Shown: positions 1-7,286 of the stretch, piece after piece | Layout of the letters: each line of letters starts with the position of its first letter | Numbering within the stretch: position 1 is the stretch's first letter | NCBI GenBank assembly: GCA_050246475.1 | Contig: JBFWVZ010000005.1 | Coordinates: 214,097 to 278,096 of the forward strand | Reading direction: 5' to 3' | DNA length: 64,000 nucleotides | DNA from: CADEEL01 sp050246475 | GTDB taxonomy: Bacteria; Pseudomonadota; Alphaproteobacteria; Caulobacterales; Aquidulcibacteraceae | The notes under the pieces: model-generated | Database searches by the model: none | What the model saw: only the letters and a program-made list of their open reading frames with translations | What the model was told of the DNA's origin: nothing | Translations under genes and position numbers: made by a program

Positions 1-2
1 AG

Positions 3-389
3 AGTGATCTTTCGCTCCAGCATCTCGATGCGCAGCTTTTGATGTGGGACATGCGGCGCGGCCTCGATCTGACGCCGCTGCCGAAGAAGCGCAGCGTCAT
101 CCAGTTTCAATATCCCGATGCGCCGCAAGCGCTCCGGCAATGGTGGCTGATCGTCGATCCCGCGGGCGGCGATACGGAGCTATGCAGCATCGACCCGGGC
201 TTCGACGTCGATCTCTACGTGTCGAGCGATCTGAAAACGATGACCGCGATCTGGATGGGCCACGACACCGTGCGCGCCGCGCTCGCGCAGAAGCGCTTGC
301 ATCTGACCGGAGACCGCGCGCTCGCGGGGAACATGCAAGGCTGGCTGGGCTTGAGCCCGTTCGCGAAGGTGGAGCGATTGGCGAGCTAA
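3..389 (+). CDS. C-terminal part of an HxlR-type winged-helix regulator with an SCP2-like domain (5' end outside the window)
   Basis: The frame is open from the first bases of the window, so the start lies upstream. The visible part begins with a stretch ending LLMWDMRR, followed by RSVIQFQYPDAP, WWLIVD, DPGFDVDLYVSSDL and a final GWLGLSPFA segment. In my knowledge this pattern belongs to the sterol-carrier-like (SCP2) C-terminal domain attached to HxlR/MarR-like winged-helix regulators. The DNA-binding half is not visible, so the regulator assignment is inferred from this tail. TTG at 39 and ATG at 42 are internal codons, not starts. The convergent neighbour ends only a few bases downstream. 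Confidence 0.7.
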   Translation, partial: SDLSLQHLDAQLLMWDMRRGLDLTPLPKKRSVIQFQYPDAPQALRQWWLIVDPAGGDTELCSIDPGFDVDLYVSSDLKTMTAIWMGHDTVRAALAQKRLHLTGDRALAGNMQGWLGLSPFAKVERLAS

Positions 390-392
390 GCG

Positions 393-755
393 CTACGTTA
401 GTCGGTAGACGATCGCATCCTCGATATAGATGCCGTTGATCATGTTTCGGGTCAGGCGAACCTCGCCAAGGCCCTGCAAGCGCACTAGGCGACCCAACGC
501 TTTGTAAAGCGGGCTGCTCGGCGGCTGAAATTCAACAGACGCAACATCCAACGGCGATCCAGCTTGAATCGCACGCAAGTATAAGTTCCGGGATCCGGCG
601 GTTGCTTCATCAGACACAACAACAAGTCGCCAGCGGTCATTGTCCGGATAGAAGAACCAAAAGGCCGCCCGAACGGAAACGCCGATGCGATCCATCAGCA
701 TCACAAAGTCGCGACCTTTTCTAAGGTCGGCGTCTACCAGTGCTGCTTCAGCCAC
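393..755 (-). CDS. Conserved hypothetical protein paired with a HEPN protein
   Basis: A 120-residue protein that I do not recognise as a named family. It has no signal peptide or membrane segment. The centre reads as alternating beta strands (AAFWFFYPDNDRWRLVVVSDE), then a charged helix and a C-terminal strand-rich part (NGIYIEDAIVYRL). Its start overlaps the end of the upstream HEPN gene by 22 bases, so the two are very probably co-transcribed and co-translated. Such tight pairing suggests that they work together, possibly as a toxin-antitoxin-like or defence module, but nothing in the sequence proves a function. Confidence 0.65.
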   Translation of the reverse strand: MAEAALVDADLRKGRDFVMLMDRIGVSVRAAFWFFYPDNDRWRLVVVSDEATAGSRNLYLRAIQAGSPLDVASVEFQPPSSPLYKALGRLVRLQGLGEVRLTRNMINGIYIEDAIVYRLT

Positions 756-1159
756 CTCAGCACTCCATCCTTCGCATCGCCAATCGCCGTCACTAGTTCT
801 AGTGCTTTCACGGCATCGATCATCTCATACCGCGCACTCTCAGACCACTGGGAAACTATGGACCAGTGCGCCTGAAAGACGGCGTTGGCCTCGGCCTTAT
901 TGAGTTCCTCAGTAAGGCCAGCGAGACCAACGAGAACCTGCAATTTGTGTCCTTGCCGGTACACGTCCTCGATCAGCTTCCGATCCGGCAGGCACTCAGC
1001 AAGTATCTGCCTGCAAATGGCCGCCTTCAGACCCAGTTCAATGGCATATCCAGCAAGGTAGAACGCGTTCGAGTGGCGTCCATTCTTCAAGAGCAGCGAC
1101 GCGTCGTCGAACTTCGCCTGCGCCATGCTCTGAAAGTCGATGCGAGAAACGAAGGCCAT
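734..1159 (-). CDS. HEPN domain protein
   Basis: A 141-residue, mostly helical protein. The N-terminal part has the typical HEPN pattern: ASLLLKNGRHSNAFYLAGYA followed by IELGLKA, then GHKLQ near the middle. HEPN proteins are often RNases or partners of nucleotidyltransferases in toxin-antitoxin and abortive-infection systems, but the catalytic R-x(4-6)-H motif is not evident, so this may be a non-catalytic member. The ATG overlaps the thyA stop by one base (TAATG), and the gene's 3' end overlaps the next unknown gene by 22 bases. The frame is open further upstream inside thyA, but the ATG at 1159 gives the natural family length. Confidence 0.75.
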   Translation of the reverse strand: MAFVSRIDFQSMAQAKFDDASLLLKNGRHSNAFYLAGYAIELGLKAAICRQILAECLPDRKLIEDVYRQGHKLQVLVGLAGLTEELNKAEANAVFQAHWSIVSQWSESARYEMIDAVKALELVTAIGDAKDGVLRWLKQHW

Positions 1160-1998
1160 TAAACCGCGATCGGCGCCTTGATCGCTGCGTGCGCTTGATA
1201 GTTCTCCAGCGTGAAATCCGCATACTCGAACGCGAAGAGATCCTTCACCGCCGGATTGAGCCGCATCGTGGGCGATGGGTATGGCGTGCGGGCAAGCTGC
1301 GTCTTCGCCTGCTCGATGTGGTTCAGATAGAGGTGCGCGTCGCCGAGCGTGTGCACAAAATCGCCCGGCGCGAGATCGCACACTTGCGCGATCATCTGCG
1401 TCAAGAGCGCGTAGCTCGCGATGTTGAACGGCACGCCGAGGAACACGTCCGCGCTGCGCTGATAGAGCTGGCAGCTGAGGCGGCCCTCCGCGACATGAAA
1501 CTGAAAGAGACAATGGCAGGGCGGCAGCGCCATCTGCTCGACATCCGCCGGGTTCCACGCAGAGACGATGTGGCGGCGCGAGTGCGGGTTCTTGCGGATG
1601 GCTTCGACCACGGCGGCGATCTGATCGATCTCACGACCGTCCCGCGTTTCCCAAGAGCGCCATTGCTTGCCGTAAACGGGGCCGAGCTCGCCGCCCTCGT
1701 CCGCCCACTCATCCCAGATCGTGACGCCGCGATCCTGCAGCCAGCGGACATTCGTGTCCCCGCGCAGGAACCAGAGCAATTCGTAGATGATGCTCTTGAG
1801 GTGCAGCTTTTTGGTCGTCAGTAACGGGAAGCCGGCGGCGAGATCGAACCGCATCTGGCGGCCGAAGACGCCGAGCGTGCCGACGCCGGTGCGGTCGCTC
1901 CGCTCCACGCCGTTGGCGAGGATATCCCGCAGGAGCGCGAGATAGGCCTCGTCCGCCTGGGAGGGGGCGGCTTTCATTGCGGCGGCGGTTTGAGCCAT
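1159..1998 (-). CDS. thyA: Thymidylate synthase
   Basis: ThyA converts dUMP and methylene-tetrahydrofolate to dTMP and dihydrofolate in the cytoplasm. The active-site cysteine lies in LPPCHCLFQFHV. Other family landmarks are SDRTGVGTLGVFGRQMRFDL near the N-terminus, the folate/dUMP segment RRHIVSAWNP, the Asn-containing NIASYALLT and the closing PAVKDLF. From the ATG at 1998 the protein is 279 residues; an ATG at 1977 gives 272, and neither has a convincing ribosome binding site. Homologues are about 264 residues, so either start is possible. The HEPN gene is coupled to its stop codon; aqpZ ends 46 bases upstream of it on the same strand. Confidence 0.95.
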   Translation of the reverse strand: MAQTAAAMKAAPSQADEAYLALLRDILANGVERSDRTGVGTLGVFGRQMRFDLAAGFPLLTTKKLHLKSIIYELLWFLRGDTNVRWLQDRGVTIWDEWADEGGELGPVYGKQWRSWETRDGREIDQIAAVVEAIRKNPHSRRHIVSAWNPADVEQMALPPCHCLFQFHVAEGRLSCQLYQRSADVFLGVPFNIASYALLTQMIAQVCDLAPGDFVHTLGDAHLYLNHIEQAKTQLARTPYPSPTMRLNPAVKDLFAFEYADFTLENYQAHAAIKAPIAV

Positions 1999-2044
1999 GC
2001 GCCTAAGGTAGGCGCATGGGGCCGATTCTGCGAGGCGCGGCGCT

Positions 2045-2728
2045 TTAGGCCGCCGATAGGAAGCGCGTCCTGAACGCGAGGCCCGCGAGCCCTGCCCCGA
2101 TGAGTGGCGCGACAATGAAGAGCCATAGTTGGCCGGCCGCCGCTCCGCCCGCCAGCAAGGCGGGGCCCAGCGAGCGCGCCGGGTTCACCGAGACGCCCGT
2201 CACCTGGATGCCGGCGATGTGGATGACGACGAGCGTCAGCCCGATGGCGAGGCCGGCCAGCTGCGAGGGCGATCCATCCTGCGTGACGCCAAGAATAACC
2301 ACCACGAACAGGAACGTGGCCAGCACCTCGAACACCAGGCAGGCCATGAGCGTGTAATGCCCCGGTGAATGCTCGCCATAGCCATTCTGTCCGAGGCCGC
2401 TGTCGATGATCGAGTATTCGGCCCGGCCGCTGGCGACGAGGTAAAGCGCGCCTGCGCCCACGATCGCGCCCAGGCATTGCGCGATGACGTAGCCGATGAA
2501 CTCGTTGAGGCTCATCCGCTTGGCGAGGAACGCGCCAAACGAAACGGCTGGGTTCACATGGCAGCCGGAGATCGGCCCGATTCCGTAGGCCATCGCCACG
2601 ATCGCAAGCCCGAACGCGAACGCGATGCCCAGCTGGCCGACTTGCCCGCCCGCCAGCACGGCCGCGCCGCAGCCGAATAGGACAAGCGTGAATGTGCCGA
2701 TGAATTCGGCCGCGAGTTTCTTGGTCAT
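2045..2728 (-). CDS. aqpZ: Aquaporin Z-type water channel
   Basis: An inner-membrane channel of the MIP family, 227 residues with six predicted membrane segments and two half-helices. The two signature NPA loops are visible as HVNPAVSFG and SVNPARSLGP. The second loop continues into NPARS, as in water-selective AqpZ rather than glycerol facilitators. The N-terminus MTKKLAAEFIGTFTLVLFGC is typical. It probably passes water during osmotic change. It is read toward thyA, with only a short gap; no specific regulatory site was seen. The tmRNA gene starts upstream on the other strand. Confidence 0.92.
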   Translation of the reverse strand: MTKKLAAEFIGTFTLVLFGCGAAVLAGGQVGQLGIAFAFGLAIVAMAYGIGPISGCHVNPAVSFGAFLAKRMSLNEFIGYVIAQCLGAIVGAGALYLVASGRAEYSIIDSGLGQNGYGEHSPGHYTLMACLVFEVLATFLFVVVILGVTQDGSPSQLAGLAIGLTLVVIHIAGIQVTGVSVNPARSLGPALLAGGAAAGQLWLFIVAPLIGAGLAGLAFRTRFLSAA

Positions 2729-2833
2729 GTCGCCTCCGCCCTCGCCGCCGCGTTCGGCGTGCGTCGAGGGGAGCGTAAGGCGAGTCCTTAACAGGATGAA
2801 CGGGCGACGCCTTTCGAGCGAGCCGGCGAAGCG

Positions 2834-2839
2834 CTATAT
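2834..2839 (+). promoter_or_regulatory. Probable -10 box of the ssrA gene
   Basis: TATATT lies a few bases before the predicted first base of the tmRNA acceptor piece, in an otherwise GC-rich stretch. A clear -35 box could not be assigned, so this is a placement by position and composition only. Confidence 0.4.
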
Positions 2840-2845
2840 TAGGCG

Positions 2846-3218
2846 AGTCCGGGCTTGCCCGGACTATGGCGATAAACGCGCGTAGATAGGCGGATCGGAC
2901 CCGGGTGCGATTCCCGGCGGCTCCACCAGCCTTCGCGCTTCGCGCTTCGGCAGGGCAAGCCAGCCTCCACCTCCGGAGGCGCGAAGGCTGTCCCGACGAA
3001 GCGTCGCAAGACGCGAAGTCGGACCTCGTTGGGGTTCCGGTATGGGGCCGATCAGGATCGACGGACGTTGAAGGACGCTGCTTTTGCTCGGGTGGTCCCG
3101 TTACAGGCCGTTCAGAATGATTGCCAACGACAATCACGCTGAGGAATACGCTCTCGCCGCGTAAGCGGTGCGAGACATTCCAACCTAAGTCCTGACGAGT
3201 AGCATCCTCAGGCGGGGC
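2846..3218 (+). ncRNA. ssrA: tmRNA, circularly permuted two-piece form (precursor)
   Basis: tmRNA with SmpB rescues stalled ribosomes and adds a degradation tag. Here the gene is permuted: the acceptor half comes first (about 2846-2928, ending in an encoded CCA at 2926-2928), then an intervening segment (2929-3043) with a strong hairpin, then the 5' half from 3044 that carries the tag frame. The 7-base acceptor strand GGGGCCG (3044-3050) pairs with CGGCTCC (2918-2924), with a G-U pair at position 3-70, the alanine identity element. The T arm is CCGGG/CCCGG around a 7-base loop. This two-piece arrangement is known from alphaproteobacteria. Exact processed ends are estimates. Confidence 0.93.
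3123..3164 (+). other. tmRNA tag reading frame
   Basis: The resume codon GCC starts a 13-codon frame ending in TAA: ANDNHAEEYALAA. With the alanine carried by the tmRNA itself the added tag is AANDNHAEEYALAA. As I recall it, the Caulobacter tag is AANDNFAEEFAVAA, differing at three places. The C-terminal LAA is the ClpX recognition end, and the AANDN stretch is where SspB is expected to bind; sspB lies just downstream. Confidence 0.93.
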
Positions 3219-3219
3219 C

Positions 3220-3253
3220 CCCGGACGCCCGGCAACAGAAGTCCGGGATTTTC
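3220..3253 (+). terminator. Rho-independent terminator after ssrA
   Basis: CCCGGAC (3220-3226) pairs with GTCCGGG (3241-3247) over a 14-base loop and is followed by ATTTTC. It sits where transcription of the tmRNA coding piece should end. Confidence 0.65.
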
Positions 3254-3288
3254 CCTCAATCGTTGCGGCGTCCAAGAAAGCAATGAGC

Positions 3289-3320
3289 CGCCCGGCAACA
3301 GAAGTCCGGGATTTTCTTTT
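3289..3320 (+). terminator. Second, duplicated terminator-like hairpin
   Basis: Bases 3289-3316 are an exact 28-base copy of 3226-3253. The core stem CCCGG/CCGGG is kept and the tract here is longer (ATTTTCTTTT). It may act as a back-up terminator shielding sspB from ssrA transcription. Confidence 0.5.
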
Positions 3321-3540
3321 CGACGCATCGCTTTGCGCCGCGCCGTTCGTCGCACCGACACACAAACGCGGCGCGAATGCCGCGCCTGCAACTCTCCTCT
3401 TCTGCGCGCTTGAAGCGCGGCGCGCGATCATTTCGCCTCCTCCGCGCCATGCGCTTGCCGCGAGTTCGCGCGTTCTGGATGATGCGTTGACTGCCCGAAA
3501 CGAGACGCTAAGGGTGCGAGGCAGTTGAGGGGCGGCGCCG
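3321..3540. other. Intergenic region before sspB
   Basis: No coding frame here looks real: the open frames have no family features. The stretch presumably holds the sspB promoter, but no clear -35/-10 pair could be picked out. Confidence 0.4.
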
Positions 3541-4026
3541 ATGGCGGAAGATATGATCGGGTACGACCAGTTGATGCAGGACGCGCTTCGCGGCGTCGTG
3601 CGCGCTGCACTGCAGCAAGGCGCGGGCCCCCGCGGTCTGCCCGGCAAGCATCATTTTTACATTACGTTCCGCACGCATGCGCCGAACGTGGCGATCCCTG
3701 ATCATTTGAAGAGCCGCTACCCGGAAGAGATGACGATCGTCCTCGAACATCAATTCTGGGATCTCGAAGTTTACCAAGACCGCTTCCGCGTGATGCTGAA
3801 GTTCAACGGCCAGCCGCACGCCATCGTCATTCCGTTCCTCGCGATCACGCGCTTCTTCGATCCTTCGGTGAAGTTCGGCCTCCAGTTCGACCAGCATCTG
3901 GCGAACGAGGAGCGCATGGTGGCCGGCGATGCGCCGCCGGCCCCCGCGATCGAAGCGCCGCGCGCCGTCGAGGATGAAGCGCCGGCCGGCGCCGTCGTCA
4001 GCCTCGACGCGTTCCGCAAGAAGTGA
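3541..4026 (+). CDS. sspB: SspB-like ClpXP adaptor (alpha type)
   Basis: SspB binds the tmRNA-encoded tag and delivers tagged proteins to the ClpXP protease in the cytoplasm. The 161-residue protein shows the SspB core: LPGKHHFYITFRTHAPNV, then LKSRYPEEMTIVLEHQFWDL, a Gly-poor strand region and IPFLAITRFFDPSVKFGLQF. After an Ala/Pro-rich flexible linker the C-terminus ends VVSLDAFRKK, which is where the ClpX-binding (XB) peptide lies in this family. It follows the ssrA gene that encodes its substrate tag, and its stop overlaps the start of the thioesterase gene, so those two are coupled. Confidence 0.9.
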   Translation: MAEDMIGYDQLMQDALRGVVRAALQQGAGPRGLPGKHHFYITFRTHAPNVAIPDHLKSRYPEEMTIVLEHQFWDLEVYQDRFRVMLKFNGQPHAIVIPFLAITRFFDPSVKFGLQFDQHLANEERMVAGDAPPAPAIEAPRAVEDEAPAGAVVSLDAFRKK

Positions 4027-4478
4027 GCGAGACTGAAGCGCAGGTCAGCGACGAAGACCTTCTCGCGCGCATCCGCAATTCCAAGAACCGCCCGAAGAGC
4101 TCCGTCACGCTCGGGTTCGACATCGTCACGCTCTCGCAAGCCGAGAAGAGCTGCGAGATCACGTTCGAAGGCAAGCCTGAGTTCTGCAACCCGATGGGCC
4201 AGATCCAAGGCGGCTTTCTCTGTGCGATGCTCGATGAAGTGATGAGCGTCGCGTGCTCGGTGACGAGCGGCATGACGCATGTGGTCTCTTCGCTCGAAAT
4301 CAAGACGAGCTATTTCCGCGCCGCGACGCCGGGAACGATCCGCGGGATCGGGCGCGTCGTGAAATGGGGCCGCACGGTTGCGTTCGTCGAAGGCGAGCTG
4401 TTTGATTCTGAAGGGCGGATGCTGGCGAAAGCCTCGATGACGGCGCTGCCGCAGCCTTATTCAAAGTTCAAGAAATAG
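4023..4478 (+). CDS. PaaI-type hotdog-fold thioesterase
   Basis: A 151-residue single hotdog domain that probably hydrolyses an acyl-CoA. Family landmarks are FCNPMGQIQGGFLCAMLDEVMS, where the central helix carries the acidic residue, and the strands SSLEIKTSYFRAATPGTIRGIGRVVKWGRTVAFVEGELFD. The GTG start overlaps the sspB stop by 4 bases, so translation is coupled to sspB. There is no N-terminal signal, so it is cytoplasmic. The substrate cannot be told from the sequence, and no functional link to SspB is implied beyond co-expression. Confidence 0.85.
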   Translation: MSETEAQVSDEDLLARIRNSKNRPKSSVTLGFDIVTLSQAEKSCEITFEGKPEFCNPMGQIQGGFLCAMLDEVMSVACSVTSGMTHVVSSLEIKTSYFRAATPGTIRGIGRVVKWGRTVAFVEGELFDSEGRMLAKASMTALPQPYSKFKK

Positions 4479-4481
4479 CCG

Positions 4482-4874
4482 TCAGGCGAAGTCGGTGAAG
4501 CGATCGCCGGCGCTCGCGCGCGCCACCGCGCGCACGAAGATGCGGTCCCGCTCCGCCGGCGCGCGTTCGCAGTGCAGCAGCGCGATCTGATGATCGTCGA
4601 AGAAGACGAAGCCCTTAAGCGCGTCCAGCAGCGCCTTCGCGAGATTGTCGAGATCGAGGCGCGGCGCCTCGCCCGCATGCTCCATGCGGATCGCGACCTC
4701 GAAATCGCCCCAGCGCGGGCGGTGCTGAAAGTCCTTCCGGAAAAACTCATAGACGAGCGGCTTATAATAGCGCGCCTGCGTCGTGATGCCGTCGATGGCG
4801 ATCTCGACGCCGCCGTCGATTGCGCGGGCGCGCACCTTGCCGCGCCCATGCCAGCTTGACCCTGGATCGTCCAT
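4482..4874 (-). CDS. RusA-type Holliday-junction endonuclease
   Basis: RusA family enzymes are small Mg-dependent nucleases that resolve four-way DNA junctions. The characteristic motif is present in order: LDLDNLAKALLDAL, then FFDDHQIALLHCER, giving the D..N..K...D and DD residues that bind metal and DNA. The chosen ATG at 4874 gives 130 residues; earlier ATGs at 4883 and 4904 would run into the divergently transcribed DCC gene. Such genes are often of phage origin, but no phage genes lie around it. A host repair role or a domesticated remnant are both possible. Confidence 0.85.
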   Translation of the reverse strand: MDDPGSSWHGRGKVRARAIDGGVEIAIDGITTQARYYKPLVYEFFRKDFQHRPRWGDFEVAIRMEHAGEAPRLDLDNLAKALLDALKGFVFFDDHQIALLHCERAPAERDRIFVRAVARASAGDRFTDFA

Positions 4875-4902
4875 CGGCGCCATTCTAGCAGCGCATCGCG
4901 CC

Positions 4903-5301
4903 ATGAACGAACCCGCGCTCCTCCTCTATGACGGCGATTGTTCGCTCTGCGCCCACTCGGTCCAGTTCCTGGCGCCGCGCGACACGCGCGCGCGGCTGCG
5001 CTTCGCCGCCATCGCGGGGCCGCACGGGCGCGCGCATGCGCAGGCCGCGGGCATCGATCCCGGCGCGCCTTCTTCGATCCTTCTGGTTCTGGACGGCAAA
5101 CACTACATCAAGTCCGAAGCGTCGCTGCGCGCGGCGCGGCTCATCAAGGCGCCCTGGCCGTTCTTGGCGCGCCTGGGGCAATTGGTCCCGCGTGTCATCC
5201 GCGACGCCGCCTATGATTTCGTCGCCAAGCGGCGCTACGCGTTCTTCGGCCGCGCCTGCCTCGTGCCCGATCCAGCCTGGGCGGACCGCGTGCTCGACTG
5301 A
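4903..5301 (+). CDS. DCC family (DUF393) thiol-oxidoreductase-like protein
   Basis: The N-terminus LLLYDGDCSLCAHSVQFL contains the DxxCxxC motif (DCSLC) that defines the DCC family, whose members have a thioredoxin-like fold and are predicted to act in thiol redox reactions. The rest fits: LRFAAIAGPHGR, SSILLVLDGKHYIKSEAS and a final PRVIRDAAYDFVAKRRYAFFG block. It is 132 residues. The gene is divergent from the RusA-like gene with only about 28 bases between the starts, so both must use overlapping promoters or be expressed weakly. fumC follows on the same strand. Confidence 0.85.
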   Translation: MNEPALLLYDGDCSLCAHSVQFLAPRDTRARLRFAAIAGPHGRAHAQAAGIDPGAPSSILLVLDGKHYIKSEASLRAARLIKAPWPFLARLGQLVPRVIRDAAYDFVAKRRYAFFGRACLVPDPAWADRVLD

Positions 5302-5328
5302 ATCTCCGCACGAGGTTAGAGCCGCCGC

Positions 5329-6717
5329 ATGAAGACCCGCACCGAAACCGACACCTTCGGCCCCATCGAAGTCCCCGCGGACAAATATTGGGGCGCGCAG
5401 GCGCAGCGCTCGCTCGGCAATTTCGAGATCGGCGAAGAGAAAATGCCGAAGCCGCTGGTGCGCGCGCTCGGCATCGTGAAGCGCGCGGCGGCGGAGACGA
5501 ACCTGGAGCTTGCAAAAATCGACGCAAAGCTCGCCGGCTCCATCGTGGATGCTGCGCAGGAAGTGATCGACGGCAAGCTCGACGCGCACTTTCCTTTGGC
5601 CGTGTGGCAGACAGGCTCCGGCACGCAATCCAACATGAACGCCAACGAGGTGATCTCGAACCGCGCGATTGAGATGCTCGGCGGCGAGAAGGGCTCGAAG
5701 AAGCCGATCCACCCGAACGATCACGTTAACATGAGCCAGAGCTCGAACGATGTGTTTCCCACCGCGATGCACATCGCCGCTGCGGAGACGCTGGTGCGCG
5801 TGACGCTGCCGGGGCTGACGCGCCTTCTAGCAGCGCTGCGCGCCAAGGAAGAGGCGTTCAAGGACATCATCAAGATTGGGCGCACGCACACGCAGGATGC
5901 GACGCCGCTGACGCTCGGGCAGGAATTTTCCGGCTACGCGCACGCCGTCGAAAATTCGATCCGTCGCATCGAAGAGAGCATGATCGATCTCTTCGAATTG
6001 GCGCAGGGCGGCACGGCGGTCGGAACCGGGCTTAACGCGCCGGTCGGATTCGCGGAAATGTTTGCAGCCAGAGTGGCGCGGATCACATCGCTCCCCTTCA
6101 TCACTGCGCCGAACAAGTTCGAGGCGCTCGCGAGCCACGGCGCGCTCACCTACGCGCACGGCGCGCTTTCGGCGTGCGCGGCCGATCTCTTCAAGATCGC
6201 CAACGACATCCGCTTCCTCGGCTCCGGCCCGCGCTCTGGCCTCGGCGAATTGGCGCTGCCGGAGAACGAGCCCGGCTCCTCGATCATGCCAGGCAAGGTG
6301 AACCCGACGCAGAGCGAAGCGCTGACGATGGTGTGCGCCCAAGTCGCCGGCAATCAGACGACGCTGCAATTCGCCGCGAGCCAGGGGCATTTCGAGCTCA
6401 ACGTGTTTAAGCCCGTGATCATCAACGCATTCGTGCAATCGGCGCGCCTCATCGGCGATGCAGCGCGCAGCTTCGCCGATCATTGCGTGGACGGGATCGA
6501 GGCGCGTGAAGCCAACATCAAAGCGGCGATGGAGCGTTCGCTGATGCTCGTGACGGCGCTTGCGCCCAAGATCGGCTACGACAACGCCGCCAAGATCGCC
6601 AAGACGGCGCATAAGAACGGCACCACGCTGCGCGAAGAAGCCGTCGGCGGCGGCTACGTGACGGCGGACGAGTTCGACGCCATCGTGCGCCCGGAGAAGA
6701 TGATCAGCCCGGGCTAA
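5329..6717 (+). CDS. fumC: Class II fumarate hydratase
   Basis: FumC hydrates fumarate to L-malate in the TCA cycle without an iron-sulfur cluster. The 462-residue length is normal for the family. Visible landmarks: GSGTQSNMNANEVISN, HPNDHVNMSQSSNDVFPTAM, the catalytic-region GRTHTQDATPLTLGQEF, and the superfamily signature GSSIMPGKVNPTQ. The start ATG at 5329 is followed by the typical MKTRTETDTFGPI. Its stop overlaps the start of the acetyltransferase gene by one base, so the two are probably co-translated. Confidence 0.97.
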   Translation: MKTRTETDTFGPIEVPADKYWGAQAQRSLGNFEIGEEKMPKPLVRALGIVKRAAAETNLELAKIDAKLAGSIVDAAQEVIDGKLDAHFPLAVWQTGSGTQSNMNANEVISNRAIEMLGGEKGSKKPIHPNDHVNMSQSSNDVFPTAMHIAAAETLVRVTLPGLTRLLAALRAKEEAFKDIIKIGRTHTQDATPLTLGQEFSGYAHAVENSIRRIEESMIDLFELAQGGTAVGTGLNAPVGFAEMFAARVARITSLPFITAPNKFEALASHGALTYAHGALSACAADLFKIANDIRFLGSGPRSGLGELALPENEPGSSIMPGKVNPTQSEALTMVCAQVAGNQTTLQFAASQGHFELNVFKPVIINAFVQSARLIGDAARSFADHCVDGIEAREANIKAAMERSLMLVTALAPKIGYDNAAKIAKTAHKNGTTLREEAVGGGYVTADEFDAIVRPEKMISPG

Positions 6718-7166
6718 TGCAAACCATCCGCATCACCGACGAGCTTCCCGATCTCTCCACGCTCCGCGCCGAGGCGCGCGCGGAGGGGTATCGGCACATG
6801 GAGCGGCTGGCGGATGAGTGGGAGAGCGGCGCGCAGCGCTTCGACAAGCCGGGCGAAGCGCTCTTCGCGGTTTTCATGGAGGGCGAGGTCGCGGGCATTG
6901 GCGGGGTGACGCGCGAGCCGAACGAACCGGACGGCGCGGTTCTCCGCGCGCGGCGGCTTTATGTGCGCCCCGCCTATCGCAAGCTGGGCGTGGGGCGCGC
7001 GATCGCTGGCGCGATCGTGCAGGAAGCGTTCGACGAGGCGCCGGCGCTCTATGTGAATGTGTCGGCGGGCGGCTCGGATTCGCAAGCGGCGAGCGTCTTT
7101 TGGGAGCGGATGGGGTTTGAGCGTGTCGACGGCGTTGCTGGAATTTCGCATCGGTTGATGCGCTAG
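6717..7166 (+). CDS. GNAT family N-acetyltransferase
   Basis: A 149-residue single GNAT domain that would transfer an acetyl group from acetyl-CoA to an amine. The core is visible as AVFMEGEVAGIGGVTREP, then the acetyl-CoA-binding strand and P-loop LYVRPAYRKLGVGRAIAGAIVQEA, and a final strand VFWERMGFERVDG. The ATG shares a base with the fumC stop (TAATG). Substrate is unknown; the position behind fumC does not suggest one. Confidence 0.85.
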   Translation: MQTIRITDELPDLSTLRAEARAEGYRHMERLADEWESGAQRFDKPGEALFAVFMEGEVAGIGGVTREPNEPDGAVLRARRLYVRPAYRKLGVGRAIAGAIVQEAFDEAPALYVNVSAGGSDSQAASVFWERMGFERVDGVAGISHRLMR

Positions 7167-7176
7167 CGAAGCGTTG

Positions 7177-7215
7177 GCGCCTACCCCCTCCCAGCCTCCC
7201 CCTTTCAGGGGGAGG
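7177..7215. repeat. Intergenic hairpin repeat, family A, copy 1
   Basis: A 39-base segment that is the exact reverse complement of 54857-54895. It contains the near-palindrome CTCCCCCTTTCAGGGGGAG. Related copies lie near 53.5, 54.9 and 57.0-57.1 kb. It sits between two convergent genes. Confidence 0.85.
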
Positions 7216-7286
7216 AGTGCGAAGCGCAAACGAAACGCGCCGCCCGATTGCTCAGGCGGCGCGCTCTTTCGCTGTCGTCGGAGGAC

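Noticed and set aside
2905..3120. Plus-strand open frame across the tmRNA gene
   Set aside because: It is the translated shadow of the acceptor, intervening and coding segments of ssrA.
3283..3528. Possible 81-residue gene upstream of sspB
   Set aside because: It starts within the duplicated terminator hairpin, has no ribosome binding site and no plausible fold.
4482..4874. RusA-like gene as sign of a prophage
   Set aside because: No integrase, structural or lysis genes and no attachment-site repeats are present nearby.
7177..7215. Hairpin repeats as a CRISPR array
   Set aside because: Copies are scattered and not separated by regular spacers; there are no cas genes.
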